Below are positions 45,295 to 55,200 of a stretch of 62,483 nt of DNA, piece after piece. Made by a program: the position numbers and the translations under genes. The notes below the pieces were generated by a model that made no database searches, had not been told where the DNA came from, and saw only the letters and a program-made list of their open reading frames with translations. Source of the DNA: Alloscardovia venturai (lineage in GTDB: Bacteria; Actinomycetota; Actinomycetes; Actinomycetales; Bifidobacteriaceae); the NCBI RefSeq assembly GCF_042676605.1, contig NZ_JBHTHQ010000016.1:1-62483 (forward strand), read 5' to 3'. How positions within the stretch are numbered: position 1 is the first letter of the stretch; the number at the start of each line of letters is the position of its first letter.

Positions 45295-48200
45295 TTACAA
45301 CCACTCCTCCATCACGGAATTATTTTCATCAGCACACACAGGGCACACGTCCTTGTACTGGCAGAAAGCTCTTTTATGAGGGTCATGTACGTCGCGTACT
45401 TCGATAGTTTCTGACTTAAGGCATGCCGCCGCATAGAATACTCGCGCGATGAGAGTAAGCACATACAAAGTACGATCCTCATCGGCATACATCAATTCAG
45501 AACTAATACGATTCCGCGCAGCTTCGCTCACGCCATTGTCATCACTGAGAATTTTCTCATCGTAATGGATAATGCCACCCCATACAGCCGAGTTGACCTT
45601 AGCATAGCTACGTCCAGCACTCGACGTAGCGATATGACCATTTTCAAAAAGTGCAGGTTGATACTTCGCAAATCCTTCGCCTCGGCTCATTGCTGGTACA
45701 TTTTCGTGCTTGACATCAAAGAGCGCACACATATCTATGAGAGGCGCATTGGCGAAGATAGCAGACCGCTCAGCATCATTGTGGCACACATTTTCCCCAA
45801 AAGTCAGTCCGAGCTGGTAGCACACAAGTTGTAAATCATTAGCCTGACCGCTCAAGTTATGTGCTTTATTTCCTGTCTTGAAGTCCACGACATAGGTCGC
45901 TGAACCGTGCTTCTCCACGCGATCGATGAAACCGTGCACATGCACTACCGTGTCGTAATCGTAGCCTTCTGGCATTCCTCCTACGAGCATGGTCATAAGT
46001 TGACTGAATTCGTGAGGATTAAGACTTACTCGTTCATCAATCGCATTGTACGCAAAGCGGATATCCTCCATCGTAAAGCGTGCATCGAACTCTTTCTCTA
46101 TTTCGCTTCCTGACAGCGGGAGATATGGCGGATGGAATTTATCATTACTCGCAAGCGCTGGGTTATGCGCCATGATGTAGTAATGCGCGATATTCGTCAA
46201 GATATCTTGTGCCACAGCATCATTACGACGCTGACGGATGTACTCACTCGTTTGTACATCGAGGTCCTGTGTGGGCTTAATTTCATCGTAGCGCGCCTTC
46301 ATCTGTCGGGCGACGTCATCGATAACGACTGCATCACTTCCTAGCTGTGCTAAAGTTTCATGATAAAACTCCGTGCTATCGAAGTGCATTTCTTCGCTCG
46401 CCCACTGGGCTACAGCATGAATTACTGTACCGAACGATGTAGCAGCAGTACCCGCCCGCGGTCCTGAAAGTTTCTGGTCAAGTCGGTAGCAAATTGGACA
46501 GCCCCATATTTGCTCTACATTTGACGGAGAAAGTCTCACTTCTTGCACTTGACTATATATACTGTCATTCTCGGCATCGTTACGCTCTTGAGAAGCCTCA
46601 GTAGCGCGATGTACAAAGTTCCACTTTTTCGGGTCAGCACTCTGCACTCCACGACTTCGCAGATAGTCGAGAGCGCTAAGTGCGTCACGTCCCCTATCTG
46701 TCAGCTCTCCTCGTATCATGTCTTGCACGATGCTTACACGTGCTTGTCTCACGACGTCGCCAACGCTCGCCAGTGCAGGAGTGCCGAGTTCATCCTCAAG
46801 CGACTGAGAATTGAGACTTACCACGGGTACTGAAGTAAAGTCTGCATCCTCCATTTTGCTCACACGCGGGAAAATTTCGAAAGCATACTCATAGAGGAAA
46901 TCCGACGGAGATGTATCTTGGTCCCACACAGCGCTCATATGTAGTTTGCAGCTTGCACGAGTAAGAGCAACAAGGAAGCTCCGCTTCTCTGCGTGGAGCA
47001 CGTCGAGGACGCGTGAGTGTGTGTCATGCATTATAGCGCCATACATCATCACATCTGCCAGATCATCTGTGCCAAACATCGTGTTGCGCACAGCTAGGTT
47101 CGGCCACGTCCCCTGCTGCAAGCCTGACATCCACACGACATCCCACGTGCGCGCTACTGCCGACGCCGGAGTCATCACGGTGACAGCTTCATTGTGAGGC
47201 GCAAGTTGGGCAAGAGAATCAGCAGAAATTTCAAGAGTCATCACATGCTCAATAAACTGCAGCATGCTCATATGCGCATTTTTCTGATTAGCATAGTCAA
47301 ATAGTCGCATCGCATTATCGAGCCATTCGTTATAGCGTAAACGCTCGGCAAAATCACTAAAATCAAGTGCTTTCGCCTGCCAGCTTCGCGCCACACCAGA
47401 TGCGGCCCACACGTTCCACAGCATGGTAAGAATCTCAGCAGAGTCAGCCGCGCCTGCTGCCTCTTCTGACTGCTCTCTCGTCTGTGACTTCGACTGCCCA
47501 GTCTGAGACTGAGTAGTCTGAGGCTTAGCACACGCATCGCGCATAGTGAGGAGCTTTTCGATAGATTTCTTGTCAGCATCATACTCGCCACGCATCGCGC
47601 TCATCACACGCATAATGATTTCAGATACTTCTCTATCAGCACGTAAGAGAAGCACAGTAAGAGCCGAACCAGTGAGAGGATAGTCGCTGGTTGATACGTT
47701 AAAATGTGCACATACACGATTCCACCCTTCTACAATCGTGCCAAAACTGTGCGGAGCACTCCCAGTGTCATCTGGATGTTTTGCGAAATCCGTTTGTCGC
47801 TCCTGATGTGTACGCTCTGCACGCTGTGTCTGACCGCTCTGCCATGCATTGATAATCGTCGCAATGGCATTGAGCGCAGTATCGACATGATGAGGAGTAA
47901 GTGATGGATGCCCTTCGTCATCAAGTACAAATGGGCTTGTTGCGAATTGGCGTAAGAGACGGTGCGTATCGGCAAGTAATTCATCACAAGACTCGTATGC
48001 CTGCCACGGCTTGAGCGCAAGCTGGATAGGCGCGAAGAGTCCTAAGGCGACAGGATCTTCACTCAAAGGTTTGGTGACCGCAGAATATCTTACTGGTACT
48101 CCCATGTCCTGTAAGTGTGAGCCATACAATCGTGCTGTGGAATTGTCGTGCACGATGATTGCCATATCATTCCAAGATCGCTGATTCAGCGAGCGTTCAC

Positions 48201-49626
48201 ACATGAGCGAATTTATGACAAAAGTCTCTTCCTCACGAGCAGAATGGAAGATATGCCCGCTCAGCGAATCATCTTTACCCGCACTTTCCTGCTCCCCTAT
48301 AAGCGCGCTAAGCATTTCACCACTACGCGCAGACTTATCAAAGTCTGGGAATTTTTGTGCACGCTGTGGCAGCGGAATATCTGTCTCAAGCGCAGACGGA
48401 ATATTGAGAGCTACACGCGATGCTACAACATCTTTGTAACGCATATCGTCTAGTTTGTAGCAACTCTTCAAGTCGATACGGATAGCACCCAACTGAGCAA
48501 AATTTTCTGGAAGGAAACCTAAGGTTTCATGCTCATTCTGACTAGAATCCTGTGATACCTTATGCCATATAAACTCAGGAAACGCTCCACGAAATCCCAA
48601 AACTGACTCGTCAGGATTCCCAATTAGGACAATGCGAGTCCCAGCTTTATGAAGTTCGGTAAGTAAAAACGCGCCAGCGAGAGTTAACTCGTGAGCATCA
48701 TCGACTACGACGACATCAGGAGCGCAAATCCCTAACTTATAGGCTTCACCGCGCGCAAAGGTCATAGCAGCCTCATGCAGAAGTCTCGACGAGTCAAGCA
48801 TGAGCTGAGCTTCTCCGTCCTCTCCCCTCACCTTCCCGCTCTCAAACTGCTTGATGATCTCTTGGGCATATTCCTTTCGCAGCGCAAAGCTCAACCTAAA
48901 TTGCAGCTGAGTAAACTCACGCGCATACTGCTGGGCAGGGTCACTATTCGTGCGCATCACAGCTGTGAGGATTTGCTCCTGCTTCGTATGTGAAGCACCT
49001 AGCTCATTCATACGAGCGAGCATGTCACGCAACTGCTGGAGAAATACAGGAGTAATGTTTGCTTCAAAAAGAGACAGCGTATCAGAAGGCGAGGCGTCTC
49101 TACTTGCCGAAGAACCCACAAAGTATGAACGCAGAAGCATACATGTATCACACAACTCCCCAACACGAACATGCTGTGTATGTCTGTCAAAGATAGCGCG
49201 CAACGCTGCCATCTGCTCTGCACCGTTGATGAGTTTCGGGGAAGGATTCTTTAAAAGAAACTGCCTTTCCTCAAGAATACGGAATGCGAGAGCGCTTAAA
49301 GTGGTCGCCATACGCCGCTGAGCAGAAACCTTAAGACGACGTAAAATCTGACGATTAGCCTCATCAGCAATCGTTCGATTTGTCACTGCAAGAATGACGT
49401 TGTCAGAACCAAATGTGCGTGCAGCCTCAACGATTACATCAAGCGCGAGTGTACTCTTCCCGCTGCGCGGCGCACCTGTGACGAGGAATGATGGAGCTTC
49501 CTTCTTACCATGACTGCCCTGCTCATCATGATTATCTTGATTTTCTCGCCGTTCAAGCTCATCAATTGGCTCAGTAAAGCTTGCAACAATAGCTTCTTTC
49601 GCATGCGAAACTGAAATCTTCGCCAT
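45295..49626 (-). CDS. adnA: AdnA-type helicase-nuclease
   Basis: A 1443-residue protein. The motor has a variant Walker A G-A-P-R-S-G-K-S (51-58) and Walker B V-V-D-D-A-H-E-L. The nuclease domain has G-T-V-I-H-A-V-A-Q-W, then G-F-I-D-R-V-E and V-V-D-F-K-T-G. Cysteines in G-C-P-I-C and near the end (F-C-Q-Y-K-D-V-C-P-V-C) suit the Fe-S cluster known in AdnA/AddB nucleases. The pair order adnA-adnB matches mycobacteria. It is longer than usual, with an acidic, Gln-rich insert near residues 700-730. It starts two bases after acpS. Confidence 0.9.
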   Translation of the reverse strand: MAKISVSHAKEAIVASFTEPIDELERRENQDNHDEQGSHGKKEAPSFLVTGAPRSGKSTLALDVIVEAARTFGSDNVILAVTNRTIADEANRQILRRLKVSAQRRMATTLSALAFRILEERQFLLKNPSPKLINGAEQMAALRAIFDRHTQHVRVGELCDTCMLLRSYFVGSSASRDASPSDTLSLFEANITPVFLQQLRDMLARMNELGASHTKQEQILTAVMRTNSDPAQQYAREFTQLQFRLSFALRKEYAQEIIKQFESGKVRGEDGEAQLMLDSSRLLHEAAMTFARGEAYKLGICAPDVVVVDDAHELTLAGAFLLTELHKAGTRIVLIGNPDESVLGFRGAFPEFIWHKVSQDSSQNEHETLGFLPENFAQLGAIRIDLKSCYKLDDMRYKDVVASRVALNIPSALETDIPLPQRAQKFPDFDKSARSGEMLSALIGEQESAGKDDSLSGHIFHSAREEETFVINSLMCERSLNQRSWNDMAIIVHDNSTARLYGSHLQDMGVPVRYSAVTKPLSEDPVALGLFAPIQLALKPWQAYESCDELLADTHRLLRQFATSPFVLDDEGHPSLTPHHVDTALNAIATIINAWQSGQTQRAERTHQERQTDFAKHPDDTGSAPHSFGTIVEGWNRVCAHFNVSTSDYPLTGSALTVLLLRADREVSEIIMRVMSAMRGEYDADKKSIEKLLTMRDACAKPQTTQSQTGQSKSQTREQSEEAAGAADSAEILTMLWNVWAASGVARSWQAKALDFSDFAERLRYNEWLDNAMRLFDYANQKNAHMSMLQFIEHVMTLEISADSLAQLAPHNEAVTVMTPASAVARTWDVVWMSGLQQGTWPNLAVRNTMFGTDDLADVMMYGAIMHDTHSRVLDVLHAEKRSFLVALTRASCKLHMSAVWDQDTSPSDFLYEYAFEIFPRVSKMEDADFTSVPVVSLNSQSLEDELGTPALASVGDVVRQARVSIVQDMIRGELTDRGRDALSALDYLRSRGVQSADPKKWNFVHRATEASQERNDAENDSIYSQVQEVRLSPSNVEQIWGCPICYRLDQKLSGPRAGTAATSFGTVIHAVAQWASEEMHFDSTEFYHETLAQLGSDAVVIDDVARQMKARYDEIKPTQDLDVQTSEYIRQRRNDAVAQDILTNIAHYYIMAHNPALASNDKFHPPYLPLSGSEIEKEFDARFTMEDIRFAYNAIDERVSLNPHEFSQLMTMLVGGMPEGYDYDTVVHVHGFIDRVEKHGSATYVVDFKTGNKAHNLSGQANDLQLVCYQLGLTFGENVCHNDAERSAIFANAPLIDMCALFDVKHENVPAMSRGEGFAKYQPALFENGHIATSSAGRSYAKVNSAVWGGIIHYDEKILSDDNGVSEAARNRISSELMYADEDRTLYVLTLIARVFYAAACLKSETIEVRDVHDPHKRAFCQYKDVCPVCADENNSVMEEWL

Positions 49627-49628
49627 CG

Positions 49629-50147
49629 TTACTGTCCTGCCTTTTCCTTCACAATATCCTTGGATGCATATCTCAATCCAGCATTTGCCTCTAAGAGAAC
49701 CACCGCACTCGCAACGTTGCCATCATGACTCAGTGAAGTGTGCAGCGTCACGCTTTGTCCTAAACTTTCCGTTAATCTCTGCATAACGTCACTGCTGAGA
49801 AAAATACTAGGACGCCGCACAGAATCACTTAAAATTTCAATAGCGTTCCATGGAAATGCTTCCATGCTATACGGCATATGAGTTTGCGGAACAAGAGCAT
49901 GCGACCACGCCTTCAAGAAGGCTTCCTTGCCTGCCCAACGCACCGCAAGATGGCGAGCATAATCTTCAAGCGAAACGCCACTATGTGCTCTGCACTGCGC
50001 CTTCTCACGTGAGCTAAAAAGATTTTCGAAACGACTCCCCGGAAGATTCAATTGCTGCTGAAAATCCGATATGCTCACGACGTCGTGCCCCATACCCGCA
50101 ATGCATGAGAGCCTACCCAATCCAGTGCTTAACTCATCCTCAGACAT
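49629..50147 (-). CDS. acpS: Holo-[acyl-carrier-protein] synthase
   Basis: A 172-residue phosphopantetheinyl transferase that activates acyl-carrier domains. It shows G-H-D-V-V-S-I-S-D-F (about 19-28), the central W-A-G-K-E-A-F-L-K-A-W and the late T-S-L-S-H-D-G. It is longer than a classic AcpS (about 125), with extra residues at both ends. The start is uncertain: no ribosome site precedes 50147, and the conserved part begins near residue 18. It leads the acpS-adnA-adnB-GNAT operon. Confidence 0.88.
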   Translation of the reverse strand: MSEDELSTGLGRLSCIAGMGHDVVSISDFQQQLNLPGSRFENLFSSREKAQCRAHSGVSLEDYARHLAVRWAGKEAFLKAWSHALVPQTHMPYSMEAFPWNAIEILSDSVRRPSIFLSSDVMQRLTESLGQSVTLHTSLSHDGNVASAVVLLEANAGLRYASKDIVKEKAGQ

Positions 50148-50231
50148 ACATTCAATTTAGCAGGAGGTTATCACAGGTAATGCAGCAAATCAGGATAACT
50201 ATACGGAATTCCGACGCCCGCGACAAGCTTC

Positions 50232-52226
50232 TTAGGATCCATTACTCGTAATCGTCACAGAGGTATCTTGAATCTCGTAATTACCAATATCCGCCCCAAT
50301 GCTACATGTGGACGGGAAAAGGGCAGAGACATCGTGCCCATCAGAACTGATGACTACAGCACCTGAACAGCGATCTGTCAGACGTAACTGATTATCCTGC
50401 CCACCAGTAATACTGCGCAAAATGCTCGTCGGTTCACCATTCCATGGAGTCATATAGATGGGCGTAAACGCATTTTCGCCATTCGGCCACATACCGATGA
50501 TACTTAACGGAATAGCCTCTCCTTGCGTGACTGTATTAGGGATATCAATTCTCATTGATTTAAGTCGCTGCAACGGGTATGACGTGGACGTCACAGATTT
50601 TCTTGACAAATTCTTTATCGTATTCTCACTTATATTCTTAAGCCATCTATCTAAATCTTCTGAAGAAGACGGCATAGTCTGCACAGTAATCTCTGCTTGG
50701 ATACTCACTGAATTTTTTACTAATTTTGGCAGTGTAATTGTCCATGAACACGAAGCGTTTATTGCTGTACGTGCAGGACTATGTTTATGTATTGAAATTC
50801 CGGCATCTCTTTTTCCCCAATGCACGGTGAGACATTTGCCTTTGCTCGTAGACAGAGTCTCCATAACCTGTCCCATAATCGGATTTTTTACACTCGAATA
50901 CCTAATCGTATAGTCGATAACTTTTTTTGAGCTATTCCATTGTGCATCACGTATAATTCGAAGTCCAGAAGGAAGAGTATCGTCTTCTCTCCTTGCACTT
51001 ATAACTTGTGAAGTCGGTGACTTATGTGAAGCGCGTCTTGCAAAATATGGTTGCGCGATCCACACACTTAAGAGAATGAGTATAACACCGACAAAAGAAG
51101 CAAGAGCAGATATCGCTATAATTCGTACTTGTCTGCCTTTTGGTTTTCTCCCATTGACATTCTGGACTTGCTCAGATTGAATACTTTTATATGGCTTGAG
51201 AAGTGTGGCAGAAGAACTCGGAGTAAATGAAGCAAGAGTGGGCTTGCTAGGAGAAAGCTCATCTTCCGCCTCTTCCTCCGCTTTCTCTCCATTCTGTGTA
51301 GTACTAACCGTCTCAAAAGATTTAATTACCGTTGCTGGATGAAAATCTGTATCGTGAATATTCAAAGGCGGAAGAGCGTGTTTATATGTACTCTCAATGG
51401 TGATGCCGTCAAGTCGTTTAAGGACATCTGAAACATCTGCTCGATTTATCGGATTCTTTGATAAAAGAATATTAAGAAACGCACTTATCTGTGGTTCTAG
51501 TCCCGGTATCGGCGGGACAGCTTGAGTAATATGTCGGTGTGCAATCGTAAATGGGTTTGACTCAGCGCCATCGCTAAAGGGCGTGCTTCCAGCAAGCATT
51601 TGATAGAGTAGAATCCCGACAGCATATATATCAACGCTTGGCGCAACAATTGCACTTTCAATAAGCTCTGGCGCCATATAAGCTGGTGTACCTACCATTC
51701 GCGTCGTGGTAAGGTGAGACTGACCAACAATACTAGCAACACCAAAGTCAGAAATCACAACGTTAAAAGTATTTTCCTCCGCTTGCGGTAACAGAATAAT
51801 ATTATCTGGTTTAATGTCGCGATGAATAACCCCATGAGAATGCGCATACTGTAATCCTTGGAAGATTTGTCGTGCAATACCAAGAGCTTCGGCTGGTGCA
51901 AGAGTACCTGCATCACGAAGATATTGCGTAAGCGTAGGACCAGGAACATAATCCATGACAATGCCAAGACGCCCATCTTCAGCGATAAGATCGCGAATAT
52001 GGATGATATGATTACTTTCCAAAGACGTAAGTTTCGTACGCTCAGCGATAAACCTTTGAAGAATCTCGATATCATCACGATACTCTTCGCGTAGAAATTT
52101 TATTGCAACACGCTCATCAGTATCTTTATGCACAGCCAAGTAAACAATACCTGACGCACCTGCCCCAATGCGTTGGAGAACACGATAGTGCGCGCCAAAA
52201 TTAAATTCGTGCGAAGAGTCTGACAT
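50232..52226 (-). CDS. Membrane Ser/Thr protein kinase of the secretion locus
   Basis: A 664-residue kinase. The domain spans residues 14-270: glycine loop G-A-G-A-S-G-I-V-Y, Lys43, H-R-D-I-K-P-D-N with catalytic Asp137, D-F-G at 160-162 and A-P-E at 185-187. A linker, one membrane segment (about 370-392) and an outside domain of about 270 residues with beta-rich character follow. No PASTA repeats are seen, so it is not a standard PknB. The ATG directly follows the TAA of the FHA-bearing ATPase gene (TAAATG), so the two are coupled. Phosphorylation read by the ATPase FHA domain is a plausible but unproven link. Confidence 0.88.
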   Translation of the reverse strand: MSDSSHEFNFGAHYRVLQRIGAGASGIVYLAVHKDTDERVAIKFLREEYRDDIEILQRFIAERTKLTSLESNHIIHIRDLIAEDGRLGIVMDYVPGPTLTQYLRDAGTLAPAEALGIARQIFQGLQYAHSHGVIHRDIKPDNIILLPQAEENTFNVVISDFGVASIVGQSHLTTTRMVGTPAYMAPELIESAIVAPSVDIYAVGILLYQMLAGSTPFSDGAESNPFTIAHRHITQAVPPIPGLEPQISAFLNILLSKNPINRADVSDVLKRLDGITIESTYKHALPPLNIHDTDFHPATVIKSFETVSTTQNGEKAEEEAEDELSPSKPTLASFTPSSSATLLKPYKSIQSEQVQNVNGRKPKGRQVRIIAISALASFVGVILILLSVWIAQPYFARRASHKSPTSQVISARREDDTLPSGLRIIRDAQWNSSKKVIDYTIRYSSVKNPIMGQVMETLSTSKGKCLTVHWGKRDAGISIHKHSPARTAINASCSWTITLPKLVKNSVSIQAEITVQTMPSSSEDLDRWLKNISENTIKNLSRKSVTSTSYPLQRLKSMRIDIPNTVTQGEAIPLSIIGMWPNGENAFTPIYMTPWNGEPTSILRSITGGQDNQLRLTDRCSGAVVISSDGHDVSALFPSTCSIGADIGNYEIQDTSVTITSNGS

Positions 52227-55200
52227 TTATTTAACTCCTACACTCTGAATAAGAGTTGTCATCCCAGATTGGCATGCATATCCTCTTCCGACTGACATCT
52301 CGACAGGAGAACGCCGAGGCAATGTAACACCGAGAAGTTCACCATCACGGTCCTTATCTGGCTGCAGCAAAATACCAAGACGAGACTTACGTAGCTGATT
52401 TGTCCACTTGCCATACTGTGTACGTAAGTCATCATTTCTTCCTGCAGCAATAATAACAAGATTAGGATTAGGACGCTCAAGTAGTGCAGCTAACTGCTGG
52501 TCAGAGTCTGTATATAAATGTGCATCATCAATCAAAAGTAACGTCGGTTCCTCTGCGACAAGCAACTGTGCAAGCGTACCAGCTGCAGAATCATGTTCAA
52601 CAAAAGTGCCAATATTACTATTAAGTGCTGGCGATCTGCGTGAGGCTATCCCTACGATATTTAGTTTTTGTTTCTCATAGTCAGCACATGTGGCTAACGC
52701 TTCTGCTATCCCTAATAACAGACTCGTTTTACCACTCCGCGCCGGTCCGGCGATAAGCAAATTTTCTCCTGACCATAATTCAAGAGTAAGAGGATTTAAT
52801 GTAGTCTCTGCAACACCTACAGGTATCTTCCATGGTTCACTAGCGATAGAACCTTCATGGCAAATTTCACGAGGAAGAATACGCGAAGGTAACCTTCTAA
52901 TAAGGGTCGACTTTTGAACATTTCTCCACCTTAGATTAATTGTGTGAACTATGTCGCTATGGTTACTTGTGCACGCAATTTGTGAATGGAGACCTGTCGA
53001 AGAATCAACTAGTCTGCCAGGTAGAGCAGGAGGAATATTTTCACGACTGACACCGACGAGACTGTAATCATATGGATCAGCTAAGTGGAAGAGCCACATA
53101 TGTGAAGTCACTTCAGTAATAGTTGTAGGCAATGAATTAATACTTGTCGTTGCAGCGACAAAATGAATACCTAGTGCGGGACCTTTTACCCATACTTGAT
53201 AAAGATTTTGGAGTAGCTGTATGCCTTCATAATCGTCGTATTCTTCTTTTAAGCTCGCAAAACCATCGATGAATACGAATAGCTCAGAATAAGTGTGCGT
53301 TTTAGTTGAGCGTTGGTCAAGTTCGCTAATGAGATAGCGTATAAGGCGACTTTGTAACTCGCGATTTGTACTTCCTGGTCCTGCGTAGCCGCGAGAGTGG
53401 CATAGTGCTGATACACTCTCGAGACCGTGAGTGCCTAAGTTGAGGAATAGGAAATCAGTATCTTGCGGATTTCTCATTGCAGCTAAAGAAAACGCGATAC
53501 TGCTTAATGCAGTGGTAGTACCCGATCCGGGGATACCGACGAGAATGAGATTGCCTTCATTAAGATTCCATACTAATGGATATTGGGTCTGATTCTCAGG
53601 ATCATCTGTAAGACCCACGATGATTTCATTACTTAGCTCAACTTTAGTTGAAGATTCGTACGAATTATCGGCATCCCAACCTAAACTACTCATATTAAGC
53701 TCAAGTTTTTCAGGTAACGGATTAGGCCAAACGGGATGAGGATTTTGAAGTCCATCCACACGTGCAGTTTCACAGATTACATCAATAAGCATATCCATAT
53801 CGCTGAGTTGATCGTCCTCATGGGCGAGCGTATGCTCTGGTGAAACTTGTCCAAGCTCAATTTCGTCAACGAAAAGATTCTTTGCTCCTCTTTGACCGCT
53901 GATGCCCGTGACAAGAGCTGTCTGGATTGGAGTTATATCATTCTCACCAAGTTTAATGTAAGCACGTCCTTTCTGCTCTCTACCAATACTTGCCGCTAGC
54001 GGAACAGAAATAACGTTGCTTGAATCTTCTCTCGACTGTACACGAAGGGCAGTTCGCATATTCGTGTTAGCAAGGATATCGTCGTTGACGACACCAGCAG
54101 GGCGCTGAGTTGCTAGGATCATATGTACACCCAATGTTCGTCCGACAGCGCCGATAGAAACAAGAGCGGAGAGCACATCTGGATATTCCTTTGCCAACTG
54201 AGCAAACTCATCGACGACAACGAGCAGACGTGGCATGGGCACCGAGGGATTTGTCGCCATGTACGCATCGATAGTATCAATCCCATCACCTGCAGCAGCA
54301 AAAAGCTCTTGACGATGTCGCATTTCAGCTTCTAGTGCTTTCAATGCACGATACGCAAGCGAAGGTTCGAGGTTTGAAAGAGTGCCTACAGTATGTGGTA
54401 GCTGGTCAAGAGAAGCAAAGGCAGCTCCGCCTTTGAAATCGACGAGAATGAAGTTTAATTCCTCTGGACTTACACGAGCAGCTAAACCTGCGACAAGTGA
54501 TCTTAAGAGCTCAGACTTTCCAGACCCAGTCGTACCGCCAACGAGTCCATGAGGTCCATCCTTAACAAGGTCAAATATAAAAGCTCCATCTGTGCCGACT
54601 CCCAAGGGAGTTGAGAATCCGGAATGTGCAGACCACATTTTACGAATCACATCTGTACTTAGAGATTCACGTTTTAGCCCCAGCAAATCGAAGAGATGCA
54701 CCATAGGCGGCAGCATTCCACCTGCTTCACCAAGTTCAGGATCTTCAAAACGTGCAAGCAATCTCGCCCATTCATATGCTATATCATCATTAACCGCACA
54801 TGTAATAATTCCATTGAGAACATCATTCTTTGATGGAATTGTTAGAACTGCCTCAGAATCAATTTTCGCTTCAATCACGCTATAGCATTGTGCGGGAAGC
54901 ATCTGTTCGGTGGGTGTAATAATAATTCCACTAATACGAGGGGCAGGAGTATTGGATAAATTAGTATTAGGAGCCCAGTTTAATAAATCACGAGTGGGAG
55001 AATCTTTACCTTCCAATAAACTTGGATCATCTACGACCAAGAATATATTTCTTGAATTGAATGATTCAACATTTTCGAGTAGAGTACGAGCCATGGTTTG
55101 AGCATCTCGCGTATTTGTCGCAATCCATCGATTGTTGGGATTTGCACCATCCATCATAGTGTGCGGCATCCACGAAGCCCATGACCAATCATGCACGTAT

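Noticed and set aside
50232..52226. Kinase as a housekeeping PknB
   Set aside because: It lacks PASTA repeats and is coupled to the secretion motor and not to division genes.
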